Below, one piece after another: positions 28,389 to 36,105 of a stretch of 64,000 bases of DNA. Source of the stretch: Rhodovulum sp. 12E13. Lineage in GTDB: Bacteria > Pseudomonadota > Alphaproteobacteria > Rhodobacterales > Rhodobacteraceae. The stretch is from contig NZ_QPLK01000012.1 of the NCBI RefSeq assembly GCF_003340565.1, positions 59,119-123,118 of the forward strand, written 5' to 3'. Below the pieces are notes generated by a model. It had not been told where the DNA came from, made no database searches, and was given only the letters and a program-made list of their open reading frames with translations. A program made the translations under genes and the position numbers. How positions within the stretch are numbered: the first letter of the stretch is position 1; each line of letters begins with the position of its first letter.

Positions 28389-29837
28389 TTATTCGGGGTC
28401 GGAGCGGAAGATCAACCGTTCGTCACAAGGAGCGATCCGCAGGATGTTGGTGGTGCCCGCCTCGTTGAAGGGCACGCCGGCCACCACGACGATATGATCG
28501 TTCTCGGTGGCGAAGCCCGCCGCGCGGGCCGTGCGCGCCGCGCCCACGACGGCCATCTTGAAGCGCGTCACCTCGTCTTCGAGCAGGAAGTTGTTGACGC
28601 CCCAGTACAGACAGAGCCGCCGCGCGGTGGCGATGTGCGGCGTGATCGCCACGATCGGGACGCGCGGCCGCTCGCGGGCGATCAGCGCCGCCGAGGTTCC
28701 CGACTCGGTGAAGCAGCAGATCGCCTCGATGCCGGTATTCTCGGCAATCTCGCGCGCGGCCGACACGATGGCATCGGCCCGCGTGGTGCGGTCGATCCTG
28801 CGGTTGGCCTCGATGATCTCGCGGTGAGTCGGGTGGCTCTCGATCTCCATGGCGATGTCGTTCATCGTGGTCACCGCCTCGACCGGGTATTGACCGGCGG
28901 CCGACTCCGCCGAGAGCATCACCGCGTCGGCGCCCTCGTAGATCGCGGTGGCCACGTCCGACACCTCGGCGCGTGTCGGCACCGGGCTCTCGATCATCGA
29001 TTCGAGCATCTGCGTGGCCACGATCACCGGCTTGGCGGCGCTGCGGGCGCCCCGGATGAGCTGCTTCTGGATGGGGGGCACATTCTGCACCGGCAACTCG
29101 ACGCCGAGATCGCCGCGCGCCACCATGATGCCGTCGGAGGCGACGAGGATCTCGTCATAGGCCTGCACGGCGGCAGGTTTCTCTATCTTGGCGAGGATCT
29201 TGGCGCGGCCCTTAGCGCGCGTCCGCGCCTCGTGCATGTCGTCCGCCCGTTGCACGAACGACAGCCCCAGCCAGTCGACGCCGAGCTCGCAGACGAATTC
29301 GAGGTCGGCCTTGTCCTTGTCCGAGAGCGCGGCGACGGGCAGAACCACGTCGGGCACGTTCACGCCCTTCCGGTTCGAGATCGTGCCGCCCGCCATCACG
29401 GTGCAGTCGGCGAAGTCGGGGCCACACTCGTCGACCCGCAGCCGGATCTTGCCGTCGTTGACCAGCAGGGTCGCGCCGGGCGAAAGCGCGGCGAAGATCT
29501 CCGGGTGGGGGAGTTCGACGCGACTCGCGTCGCCCTCGCGCTCCTCGAGATCGAGGCGGAAGCGCTGGCCGTCCATCAGCTCCTCGCTGTCGCCGGCGAA
29601 CACGCCCACCCGCAGCTTCGGCCCCTGCAGGTCGGCGAGGATGGCGATGGGGCGGCCGGTCTCCTGCTCGACCTCGCGGATGATGCGGTGACGGGCGGCG
29701 ATCTCGTCGTGACTGCCGTGGGACATGTTGAGGCGAAAGACATCCGCCCCCGCATCGAACAGCGCGCGGATCGTGCCGTGGTCCGACGAGGCAGGACCGA
29801 GAGTGGCGACGATCTTGACGTTGCGGTTGCGTCTCAT
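28389..29837 (-). CDS. pyk: pyruvate kinase
   Basis: 482 residues, standard. NVKIVATLGPAS at the start, MSHGSHDEI, the catalytic Lys in ILAKIEKPAAV and ARGDLGVELP (Mg/PEP site) are present, then the C-terminal regulatory domain with CCFTESGTSA. It converts PEP and ADP to pyruvate and ATP. The ATG at 29837 has AGGAG seven bases upstream and is preferred over one eight codons earlier. It is divergent from the N-formylglutamate amidohydrolase gene. Confidence 0.97.
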   Translation of the reverse strand: MRRNRNVKIVATLGPASSDHGTIRALFDAGADVFRLNMSHGSHDEIAARHRIIREVEQETGRPIAILADLQGPKLRVGVFAGDSEELMDGQRFRLDLEEREGDASRVELPHPEIFAALSPGATLLVNDGKIRLRVDECGPDFADCTVMAGGTISNRKGVNVPDVVLPVAALSDKDKADLEFVCELGVDWLGLSFVQRADDMHEARTRAKGRAKILAKIEKPAAVQAYDEILVASDGIMVARGDLGVELPVQNVPPIQKQLIRGARSAAKPVIVATQMLESMIESPVPTRAEVSDVATAIYEGADAVMLSAESAAGQYPVEAVTTMNDIAMEIESHPTHREIIEANRRIDRTTRADAIVSAAREIAENTGIEAICCFTESGTSAALIARERPRVPIVAITPHIATARRLCLYWGVNNFLLEDEVTRFKMAVVGAARTARAAGFATENDHIVVVAGVPFNEAGTTNILRIAPCDERLIFRSDPE

Positions 29838-29965
29838 GGCATGCTCCTGGATTTCCGGCACCCTGTTAGCGGTAAACCGGCGGGGCTGTCACCCCCGTGC
29901 GCCGACCCCTCTGGCCCTCGCCTCGTGCCCGCCTTATGCCATGCCCCCGAGGACCGACACCGGAC

Positions 29966-30733
29966 ATGACGTATCAACCCTACCGCATCACCGGCGAGGA
30001 CCGCGCCTCGCCATGGCTCGTGACCTGCGACCATGCCACCAACACCGTGCCGCAGGCGGTGCGGGGCGGCGCGCTCGGCCTCGGCCAGGCCGACATGGGC
30101 CGTCACATCGCCTACGATCCCGGTGCGGCAGGCGTGGCGCTGGCGCTGGGCGAGACGCTGGGCGCCCCGGTGCTGACATCGAACTTCTCGCGCCTCGTGA
30201 TCGACCCCAACCGCGGCGAGGACGATCCGACGCTGCTCATGCGGATCTACGACGGCACGGTCATCCCCGGGAACCGCTTCGCCGACGCCGCCGAGCTCGA
30301 GCACCGGATGGCGCTGTGCTACCGCCCCTACGACGCCGCGCTGGCGCGGATGGCCGGGCGGCGCGACGACACGGTCCTGTGCTCGATCCACTCCTTCGTG
30401 CCGCAGCTGCGCGGGCGGCCGCCCCGGCCGTGGCACGTGGGCGTGCTGCACTCGCATCTCGACCCGCGCCTCGCGCTGGCGCTCATCGCCCGGCTCGAGG
30501 CCGAGGGCGACATCGTGGTTGGCGACAATCAGCCCTATGGCGGCCACCTGCCGGGCGACGCGGTCGATCGTCACGCCCTGCGCCACGGCCGGCCCAACGT
30601 GCTGATCGAGCTGCGGCAGGACCTGATCGAAACCGTGGCGCAGCAGCGCGCCTGGGCCGCGCGGCTCGCGCCCCTGCTCGAGGGCGCCCTTGCCGACATG
30701 GGCGGTCCCGCCCAGATCCCTGTCAGAGCGTGA
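29966..30733 (+). CDS. N-formylglutamate amidohydrolase family protein
   Basis: 255 residues. Family blocks seen are VTCDHATNTVP, HIAYDPGAAGVALALGE, SNFSRLVIDPNRG, CSIHSFVPQL, VGDNQPYGG and VLIELRQDLI. These zinc-dependent amidohydrolases cleave N-formylglutamate in histidine degradation, but many members occur without hut genes, as here, and their substrate is open. The following DUF1244 gene begins at or just after its stop, so the two form an operon. Confidence 0.9.
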   Translation: MTYQPYRITGEDRASPWLVTCDHATNTVPQAVRGGALGLGQADMGRHIAYDPGAAGVALALGETLGAPVLTSNFSRLVIDPNRGEDDPTLLMRIYDGTVIPGNRFADAAELEHRMALCYRPYDAALARMAGRRDDTVLCSIHSFVPQLRGRPPRPWHVGVLHSHLDPRLALALIARLEAEGDIVVGDNQPYGGHLPGDAVDRHALRHGRPNVLIELRQDLIETVAQQRAWAARLAPLLEGALADMGGPAQIPVRA

Positions 30734-30744
30734 TGGAGGCCGAG

Positions 30745-31053
30745 ATGGACGACCAGACCCGCACCGAGCTCGAGGCCGCGGCCTTCCGCCGCCTCGTGCA
30801 GCACCTGCGCGAGCGGAGCGACGTGCAGAACATCGACATGATGAACCTCGCGGGCTTCTGCCGAAACTGCCTGAGCCGCTGGTATGCCGAGGCGGCCGCC
30901 GAACGCGGCCTCGACATGGGCAAGGAAGAGGCGCGCGAGATCGTCTACGGCATGCCCTACGCCGAGTGGAAGGCGCGGCACCAGACCGAGGCGAGCGATG
31001 CCCAGCGCGCGGCCTTTGGCGAAAGCTTCGCCCGGAACGTCGGCGAGGGCTGA
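30745..31053 (+). CDS. DUF1244 domain protein
   Basis: 102 residues. It contains the family signature NIDMMNLAGFCRNCLSRWY with two cysteines and EIVYGMPYAEWKA. Function is unknown; the CxxC suggests metal or redox chemistry. GGAGG stands five bases before this ATG. An alternative ATG at 30733 would overlap the previous stop (TGATG) and add four residues. Confidence 0.9.
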   Translation: MDDQTRTELEAAAFRRLVQHLRERSDVQNIDMMNLAGFCRNCLSRWYAEAAAERGLDMGKEEAREIVYGMPYAEWKARHQTEASDAQRAAFGESFARNVGEG

Positions 31054-31149
31054 CCGCCCCGTCTGGTCGTGACGCCCTGCCCCCAGCGCGACTCGGCAGC
31101 AGTCGTCGCACGAACGCACCCGGGTCCGAACGCGCCCGAGCGCGCTGTC

Positions 31150-31180
31150 GGCTTCTTTCTGTCTCAAATACGCACAGCCC
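31150..31180 (+). repeat. dispersed intergenic repeat, copy 1
   Basis: The 31-base segment beginning GGCTTCTTTCTGT recurs at 48257-48287 with 28 of 31 identical bases (both contain CAAATACGCAC). Both copies lie between convergent genes. It looks like a short family-specific intergenic repeat. Confidence 0.75.
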
Positions 31181-31246
31181 CCCGGCGCCGCACGCGCAGC
31201 GCCCGTGGCGGCGCGCCGATCTGACCGCAAGACGCGTTGGGGCGGA

Positions 31247-31573
31247 TCAGTTCAGCTGGAAGTGCAGCGGGTAGACGCCGTCCTCGAACTCGCCGAACAG
31301 GTCGGGCACGTCGGGGTGGTCGACCGGCTCGCCCGAGTAGTCGGGCAGGAGATTCTGCTCCGACACGTAGGCGACGTAGTAGCTCTGGTCGTTCTCGGCG
31401 AGCAGATGGTAGAACGGCTGCTCCTTGGCCGGCCGGCTGTCTTCGGGGATGGCGTCGTACCATTCCTCGGAATTCGAGAAGACGGCATCGACGTCGAAGA
31501 CGACGCCGCGGAAGGGATGCTTCCGGTGGCGCACGACCTGGCCCAGATGGTATTTGGCTCTTTTCTTCAACAT
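31247..31573 (-). CDS. hspQ: heat-shock protein HspQ
   Basis: 108 residues. The HspQ/YccV pattern is clear: AKYHLGQVVRHRKHPFRGVVFDVD, YHLLAENDQ, YVAYVSEQNLLPD. In Escherichia coli HspQ binds hemimethylated DNA in vitro and acts as a Lon specificity factor. AAGGACGTG precedes the ATG. It converges with DUF1244 and is divergent from cutA across a 388-base gap. Confidence 0.93.
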   Translation of the reverse strand: MLKKRAKYHLGQVVRHRKHPFRGVVFDVDAVFSNSEEWYDAIPEDSRPAKEQPFYHLLAENDQSYYVAYVSEQNLLPDYSGEPVDHPDVPDLFGEFEDGVYPLHFQLN

Positions 31574-31961
31574 CACGTCCTTGGCCCCCTGGCGCGGGTC
31601 GTAGCGATTCGAGCGGGCGGAGTCCATGCGACAGCCCTGCGGGTCGGCAGAAACAGTCTGTGAACCATGGCCTCTCCCGCCAGGCCCGCAGAGGCGGAAC
31701 CCGCCTTGGGCGGCCTCAAGCCGCGGCGCGGATCGGGGCGCGCGGCGGCCCCGGCGAGGTCGGCACACGACCGCGGCACGCGGCGGCGACGCCCTGTGTC
31801 GGCCCTCGCGGGCCGTGCGTGCTCGCCGTGCCGTGCCCTCATGAAAACGCCGCGCCGGGCGCGCTGTTCCGGCCCGGCCCCGCGCGGATGCGGGGCATGC
31901 CGCCCTCTTTCGGGCGCGGCAGGTGCCGTCTAGCTTCCCCGCGACAGGAAAGGAGAGACCG
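31574..31961. other. 388-base divergent intergenic region (hspQ / cutA)
   Basis: No supportable gene. It must hold the promoters of hspQ (minus) and cutA (plus). I found no clear heat-shock promoter or operator by eye. Confidence 0.3.
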
Positions 31962-32288
31962 ATGACCCCCGTCAGGATCCTGCTCAACTGCCCCGACCGC
32001 GAGACGGCCCGTGCGCTGGCCGCGTCGCTTCTGGATGCGGGCCTCGTGGCCTGCGCCAACATCTACCCCGAGATCGAGTCGCATTACGTCTGGCAGGGCG
32101 CGCGACAGGTCGAGAGCGAGGTGCCGCTGGCACTGAAGTCGCGCGCCGACCTGCTGCCCGAGATCGAGCGGATGGTGCGAGAGTCGCACCCCTACGACGT
32201 GCCGCCCCTCGTGGCGCAGAGTCTCGACTTCGCCCATCACCCCTTCGGCGACTGGATCGCCGAGATGACCGGGGGGGCCGATGCGTAA
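31962..32288 (+). CDS. cutA: divalent-cation tolerance protein CutA
   Basis: 108 residues, the usual trimeric CutA1 size. ACANIYPEIESHYVWQG and HPYDVPPLVA are the family hallmarks. CutA1 forms a stable trimer linked to copper tolerance in some bacteria, though its molecular role is unsettled. AGGAGA lies just before the ATG. Single gene. Confidence 0.95.
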   Translation: MTPVRILLNCPDRETARALAASLLDAGLVACANIYPEIESHYVWQGARQVESEVPLALKSRADLLPEIERMVRESHPYDVPPLVAQSLDFAHHPFGDWIAEMTGGADA

Positions 32289-32520
32289 GGCCAACGCGCC
32301 CCGCTCCGCTCATGCCATCGAGCAGGGAAACCAGCAGGGGGGGCGAGGCGGTGCATCCCGCCCGATGAGGAAGAGATGGGGAGGAGATGCCGGACATGGC
32401 CGGGCGGGCGCGCAGCCCTGCGAAGGAACGGCCGACGCCCCTCGAGGGCCTCGACGGCCGGGCGGCGCGCTGGCGCCGTTTCGGCCCATCGGGACGGGGG
32501 CGCGCGCCGCGTCGCGGCTC

Positions 32521-32549
32521 TTGCCAGACCGACTGGGTCATGCGATATA
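32521..32549 (+). promoter_or_regulatory. candidate cspA promoter
   Basis: TTGCCA (32521-32526), 17-base spacer, GATATA (32544-32549). It would give a 5' leader of about 115 bases before the cspA ATG, in keeping with the long leaders of cold-shock genes. The 384 bases from cutA to cspA hold no other gene I can support. Confidence 0.5.
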
Positions 32550-32672
32550 TGAAAGGCGACCGTTACCGCATTCGATCCCTGTCTGCCTACCGCACGTCAG
32601 TTCTATCGATACCGCTCTGACGCGCCGGGCTGCCGCACTTCCGCGGGCAGCAACACTACAGGAGACACGGGA

Positions 32673-32879
32673 ATGGCCTCTGGCACCGTGAAATGGTTCA
32701 ACACCACCAAAGGCTACGGCTTCATCCAGCCCGATTCGGGCGGCAAGGACGTGTTCGTCCACATCAGCGCGGTCGAGCGCTCGGGGCTGACCGGCCTCGC
32801 CGACGACCAGAAGGTCACCTTCGACCTCGAGACCGGGCGCGACGGCCGGCAGGCTGCGGTCAACATCGCGCTCGCCTGA
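32673..32879 (+). CDS. cspA: cold-shock protein (CspA family)
   Basis: 68 residues forming one cold-shock domain. RNP1 KGYGFIQPD and RNP2 DVFVHISAV are intact. It is an RNA chaperone binding single-stranded nucleic acids. AGGAG lies nine bases before the ATG. It is monocistronic, with a strong terminator about 40 bases past the stop. Confidence 0.97.
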   Translation: MASGTVKWFNTTKGYGFIQPDSGGKDVFVHISAVERSGLTGLADDQKVTFDLETGRDGRQAAVNIALA

Positions 32880-32916
32880 TCGCACCAGCGCGATAGACCC
32901 GCACGACGGAATTCCA

Positions 32917-32947
32917 GGGCCCCGGGGTGTTGCTCCGGGGCCCGTTT
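32917..32947 (+). terminator. rho-independent terminator of cspA
   Basis: A perfect 9-bp stem GGGCCCCGG (32917-32925) with CCGGGGCCC (32935-32943), loop of nine, then GTTT. Placement right after cspA supports termination. Confidence 0.75.
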
Positions 32948-33137
32948 GCGTGTTGTCGGCACCGCGAGGCCGGGGGGCCGGGCCGGCGCCCTCCCCCCTC
33001 TTGATGCGACGGGTCGCGCTTCCCATCTGCGCGACATCCGGGCGCCGACCCCAGGGCCCGGACCAGCCGAACCGGCCTCCGTCCCGCGTGGAGGGGGCCG
33101 CTCCGCAACGATGGTATCGCTCGATGGAGGATGACCT

Positions 33138-33635
33138 ATGCGAACCTACGATCTTTCCCCGCTCTACCGTGCCACTGTCGGCTTCGACCGCGTGGCCGAC
33201 CTGATGGACCGCGTGATGTCGGCCGATGTCGCGCAGCCGACCTACCCGCCCTACAACATCGAGAAACTCGGTGATGACGCCTACCGCATCTCGATCGCCG
33301 TCGCCGGCTTTGCCGAAGACGACCTGACCGTCGAGGTCAAGGAAGGCGCCCTGATCGTCGCGGCCCGCAAGCGGGAGGCCGACGAGGGCCGCACCTACCT
33401 GCACCGCGGCATCGCCACACGCGCGTTCGAGCGGCGCTTCCACCTTGCCGACCACGTGCGCGTCACCGGGGCGACCCATGTCGACGGCATGCTGCACATC
33501 GAGCTGGTGCGCGAGGTGCCCGAGGGGCTGAAGCCGCGCCGCATCGAGATCGCCCGCGGCGATACCGCCCGGCTCGGCGCCGAAGGCAGGACCGTCGAGG
33601 CCGGCGCCCAGGCAGCCGAGACAGCCGAAGCCTGA
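33138..33635 (+). CDS. small heat-shock protein Hsp20 (IbpA type)
   Basis: 165 residues. The N-terminus MRTYDLSPLYRATVGFDRVADLM and the alpha-crystallin domain (about 35-140: PPYNIEKLGDDAYRISIAVAGF, FERRFHLADHV, DGMLHIEL) match class A bacterial sHsps. It holds unfolded proteins for DnaK/ClpB. The tail is longer and Ala/Glu-rich compared with IbpA. GGAGG lies before the ATG. No ROSE-type leader was recognised. Confidence 0.95.
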   Translation: MRTYDLSPLYRATVGFDRVADLMDRVMSADVAQPTYPPYNIEKLGDDAYRISIAVAGFAEDDLTVEVKEGALIVAARKREADEGRTYLHRGIATRAFERRFHLADHVRVTGATHVDGMLHIELVREVPEGLKPRRIEIARGDTARLGAEGRTVEAGAQAAETAEA

Positions 33636-33643
33636 TCTCGCCG

Positions 33644-33670
33644 GGGCGCGCATCCGCGGGGTGCGCGCCC
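33644..33670 (+). terminator. hairpin terminator after hsp20
   Basis: Arms GGGCGCGCA (33644-33652) and TGCGCGCCC (33662-33670), perfect over nine pairs and extendable inward, followed by TATT. It lies between hsp20 and the convergent DUF1523 gene. Confidence 0.65.
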
Positions 33671-33693
33671 TATTCGTCGGCACTGCCGGGGGC

Positions 33694-34263
33694 TCAGGCC
33701 TCGTCGCCGTCGAGCAGCGGGTCGACCCGGTTATCCCAGAAGCGGCGCCAGCGCGCGTAGATCGCCCAGAACACGCAGCCGAGCGCGATCAGGATGGCGA
33801 TCGCCGTCCACGGAATGACGCGCTCGTCGGGGCCGTCGACATCCTTGATGCGCAGGGCGTTGGGATAGATCGTCATGAATTCCGCCCGCCACCCGTAATG
33901 CTTGACCGCCACCCAGTCGGGGCTGTCGGACGTCGAGCGCATGTCGTTGGCCAGGGTCTGCAGGTTCGCCGAATCGAACTTGAAGAAGGGCGGCCAGCCC
34001 CAGCCCGTGTCCTCGTTGCGATAGACGATGGGTCGGCCGCCGGGCGTGATCGTCTGGATGAAGAACACCTCGCGCGTGACCTCCCCGGTGCCCGAGCCGG
34101 TATCGGCGTGCGACCAGAAGATCGAATTGGCGCCGAAGGTTTCGCGCCGCTCGTAGGTGTCTGCGATGCGCACCACGTCCCACCGGGGAAGCGTGTAGTG
34201 CAGGACCGAGAGGATCGCGGCCCAGAAGACGATCCAGAACGTCCATTTCAGGTAGGATAGCAC
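33694..34263 (-). CDS. DUF1523 membrane protein
   Basis: 189 residues, GTG start with GGGAGG upstream. A membrane helix at each end (about 5-24 and 150-170) encloses a periplasmic-type domain with the DUF1523 pattern: LPRWDVVRIADTYERRE, FFIQTI, YRNEDTGWGWPPFFKFDSA, YGWRAEFMTIYPNALRI. The family has no assigned function. It follows the small membrane gene by 16 bases. Confidence 0.85.
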   Translation of the reverse strand: MLSYLKWTFWIVFWAAILSVLHYTLPRWDVVRIADTYERRETFGANSIFWSHADTGSGTGEVTREVFFIQTITPGGRPIVYRNEDTGWGWPPFFKFDSANLQTLANDMRSTSDSPDWVAVKHYGWRAEFMTIYPNALRIKDVDGPDERVIPWTAIAILIALGCVFWAIYARWRRFWDNRVDPLLDGDEA

Positions 34264-34279
34264 GGGCGGCCTCCCTCAC

Positions 34280-34549
34280 TCAGGCATAGTTGGCGAAATA
34301 CACGACGATGGCGAGCACGGTGAAGGGCACCGCGTAGACCCCCAGAAGCAGGCGACGGCGCAACGCGTAGCGCTCGGAGTCGAGCCCCTCCTGCACGAAA
34401 AGGTCGCGGTTGCCGGGCCGCCCCTCTTCCTCCCAGCGGCGCTCCAGCCGCTCCTTCTGCGCGGCGCGGGCGTAGAACCACAGGCTCACGTAGGCCACCG
34501 TCGAGACGACGAGCAGCATGAGGACAAGGCGGCCGAGCGCGAAGAACAT
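34280..34549 (-). CDS. small two-helix membrane protein, unknown
   Basis: 89 residues. Helices at about 5-24 and 68-87 enclose a basic/acidic cytosolic loop (RLERRWEEEGRPGNRDLFVQ). GGAGGAAGGG abuts the ATG at 34549, and the frame open further upstream lacks support. It is cotranscribed with the DUF1523 gene; the pair may act together in the membrane. Confidence 0.75.
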   Translation of the reverse strand: MFFALGRLVLMLLVVSTVAYVSLWFYARAAQKERLERRWEEEGRPGNRDLFVQEGLDSERYALRRRLLLGVYAVPFTVLAIVVYFANYA

Positions 34550-34745
34550 CCCTTCCTCCGGGCAGATCCACCCCTGCCATAGCGCGACCGGGCGGCAGGT
34601 GCGAGCCTTGGCTGTGCTTCCCGGCCCGAGAGGGCGGCGCGATGCCGTGTCTGCCCGCGCCCCTGCCGTTGCGGCGTTGCGGCCGCATGTCGCTTGCGTA
34701 TGGGCCGAGGGCGCGGGACAAGGAGGACCTATCGCGGAGGGACCC

Positions 34746-35069
34746 ATGCTCGACATCGCCAACGGCAAGGTCGTGCGCGTGATCGCGCTGGCCCGGGAAT
34801 ACGGGCCCGACCACCCCCGGCTGATGGACTACATCGCCGGGCTCAACGAGGACGAGCAGACCAGCCTCGTCGCCTGCGTGTGGATCGGGCGCGACAGCTT
34901 CGATGCCTCCGAGGTGGAAGAGGCGCTGCGCACCGCCCGCGAGGAGCGGACCTCGCCGACCGAGAGTTACCTCGCCTCGATGCCCGAACTGGCCGATTAC
35001 CTGGAAGCGGGAATGGAGGCGCTCGGCCTCGACGTGAGCGACGAGGAAGACGACCTCAGCCGCTATTGA
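34746..35069 (+). CDS. DUF3775 domain protein
   Basis: 107 residues, acidic, no membrane segment. MLDIANGKVVRVIALAREYG and LNEDEQTSLVACVWIGRDSF match DUF3775. The function is not known to me. It is divergent from the two membrane genes to the left and converges with the small lipoprotein gene. Confidence 0.85.
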   Translation: MLDIANGKVVRVIALAREYGPDHPRLMDYIAGLNEDEQTSLVACVWIGRDSFDASEVEEALRTAREERTSPTESYLASMPELADYLEAGMEALGLDVSDEEDDLSRY

Positions 35070-35087
35070 GCTCGCCCGCACCGGCCG

Positions 35088-35243
35088 TCAGCCCGGAGGG
35101 ATGCATTCTCCGGCCCGGATGTCCTGCACCGGGTCGTCGGGGCCGCAGGGGCGACCCGACACGGGGTAGGTCTCCGTTCGGGTGCAGGCGGCCGAGGCGA
35201 CGAGCAGGGCGAGCAAGAGGGCGGTGCGGACGCGTGTGGTCAT
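35088..35243 (-). CDS. 51-residue lipoprotein
   Basis: This short gene starts with ATG at 35243, with AAGGAGA seven bases upstream. The product begins MTTRVRTALLLALLVASAAC, a signal peptide with a lipobox ending at Cys20. About 30 polar residues follow with two further Cys (RPCGPDD and GECIPPG), probably a disulfide. It is a typical tiny outer-membrane or periplasmic lipoprotein with no known family. It lies alone between DUF3775 and DUF5765. Confidence 0.75.
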   Translation of the reverse strand: MTTRVRTALLLALLVASAACTRTETYPVSGRPCGPDDPVQDIRAGECIPPG

Positions 35244-35329
35244 TGCGCTCTCCTTTGCGACAGCTGTCCTTCAACGGCTCTATGCCGCCGGCCGGGCCGG
35301 GCGCGATGACCGCTGTCAACGCCAACGGG

Positions 35330-36043
35330 TCAGGTCGCCTGCGGCGCGGCGAGGAGGCGGACGCGGATCGCGGGGCTCAGCGCGACCACAAGCAGGAAGA
35401 TCGAGAACAGGCACCAGATCGCCGGCATCTCGTCCATGTCGGGCGTCAGCAGCCAGGCGAGCACGGGGCCGAAGGCGGCATGGAAGAGCACGAAGCGCCA
35501 TGCGCCATAGGCGAGCGGCAACAGGAACACCGCCGCCAGATAGGCGGGGAACTGGACGTTGGGCGTCGACAGCCCGAGAAGGCCCGGAAGGCCGGCGTTG
35601 AGCGGCACCTCCCACGCGATGTGCCACGTCCCCGTTCGGGTGCAGAGCGCCTCGGCGCACATGGCCGTGGCCGGGTCGCAGGGGCCGAACGGGCCTGCGG
35701 GCGCGAGCCGGATCAGCAGGGACAGCGTGGCCAGAGCGGCCAGCCCGTAGACCGCGCGCCGCAGAGCGGGCGAGACGGCCGCGGGCGTGATGGCCATCGC
35801 AAAGGCGTTGATGACGAGCGGTTGGAAAGCGATGTGCAGGTAGGAGGCCAGCGTCACGGCGTCGTTCACCGGGCTGCCGCACTGATCAAGCGTGGCGTAG
35901 CCCGCGACCTGCAGCGCCTCCATCAGCGTGAAGTATCCGAGCGTCAGCGGGATTGCCCGGTGTTCGCCCCGGCGCAGGGTGAGCGCGGTGCCCGCGGCCC
36001 CCGCCGCCACCATGCCCACCGAGGCGGCCAGCCCCCAGCACAT
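35330..36043 (-). CDS. DUF5765 multi-pass membrane protein
   Basis: 237 residues with about seven hydrophobic helices and short loops; LTLGYFTLMEALQVAGY and the Cys-rich loop FGPCDPATAMCAEALCTR stand out. I believe it matches DUF5765, an uncharacterised alphaproteobacterial family. GGAGG precedes the ATG. It lies 62 bases after the saccharopine dehydrogenase gene and may be in the same transcript. Confidence 0.75.
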   Translation of the reverse strand: MCWGLAASVGMVAAGAAGTALTLRRGEHRAIPLTLGYFTLMEALQVAGYATLDQCGSPVNDAVTLASYLHIAFQPLVINAFAMAITPAAVSPALRRAVYGLAALATLSLLIRLAPAGPFGPCDPATAMCAEALCTRTGTWHIAWEVPLNAGLPGLLGLSTPNVQFPAYLAAVFLLPLAYGAWRFVLFHAAFGPVLAWLLTPDMDEMPAIWCLFSIFLLVVALSPAIRVRLLAAPQAT

Positions 36044-36105
36044 CGGCGCCTCCCTTCCTGCCGCGCGCCCACGGTCCGACGGGCGGCGCCCTACGGCAAG
36101 CCCCC

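Noticed and set aside
35056..35325. 89-codon minus-strand frame overlapping the 51-residue lipoprotein
   Set aside because: Wrong frame: basic and Pro-rich without signal peptide, whereas the alternative frame gives a clean lipoprotein with a ribosome site.
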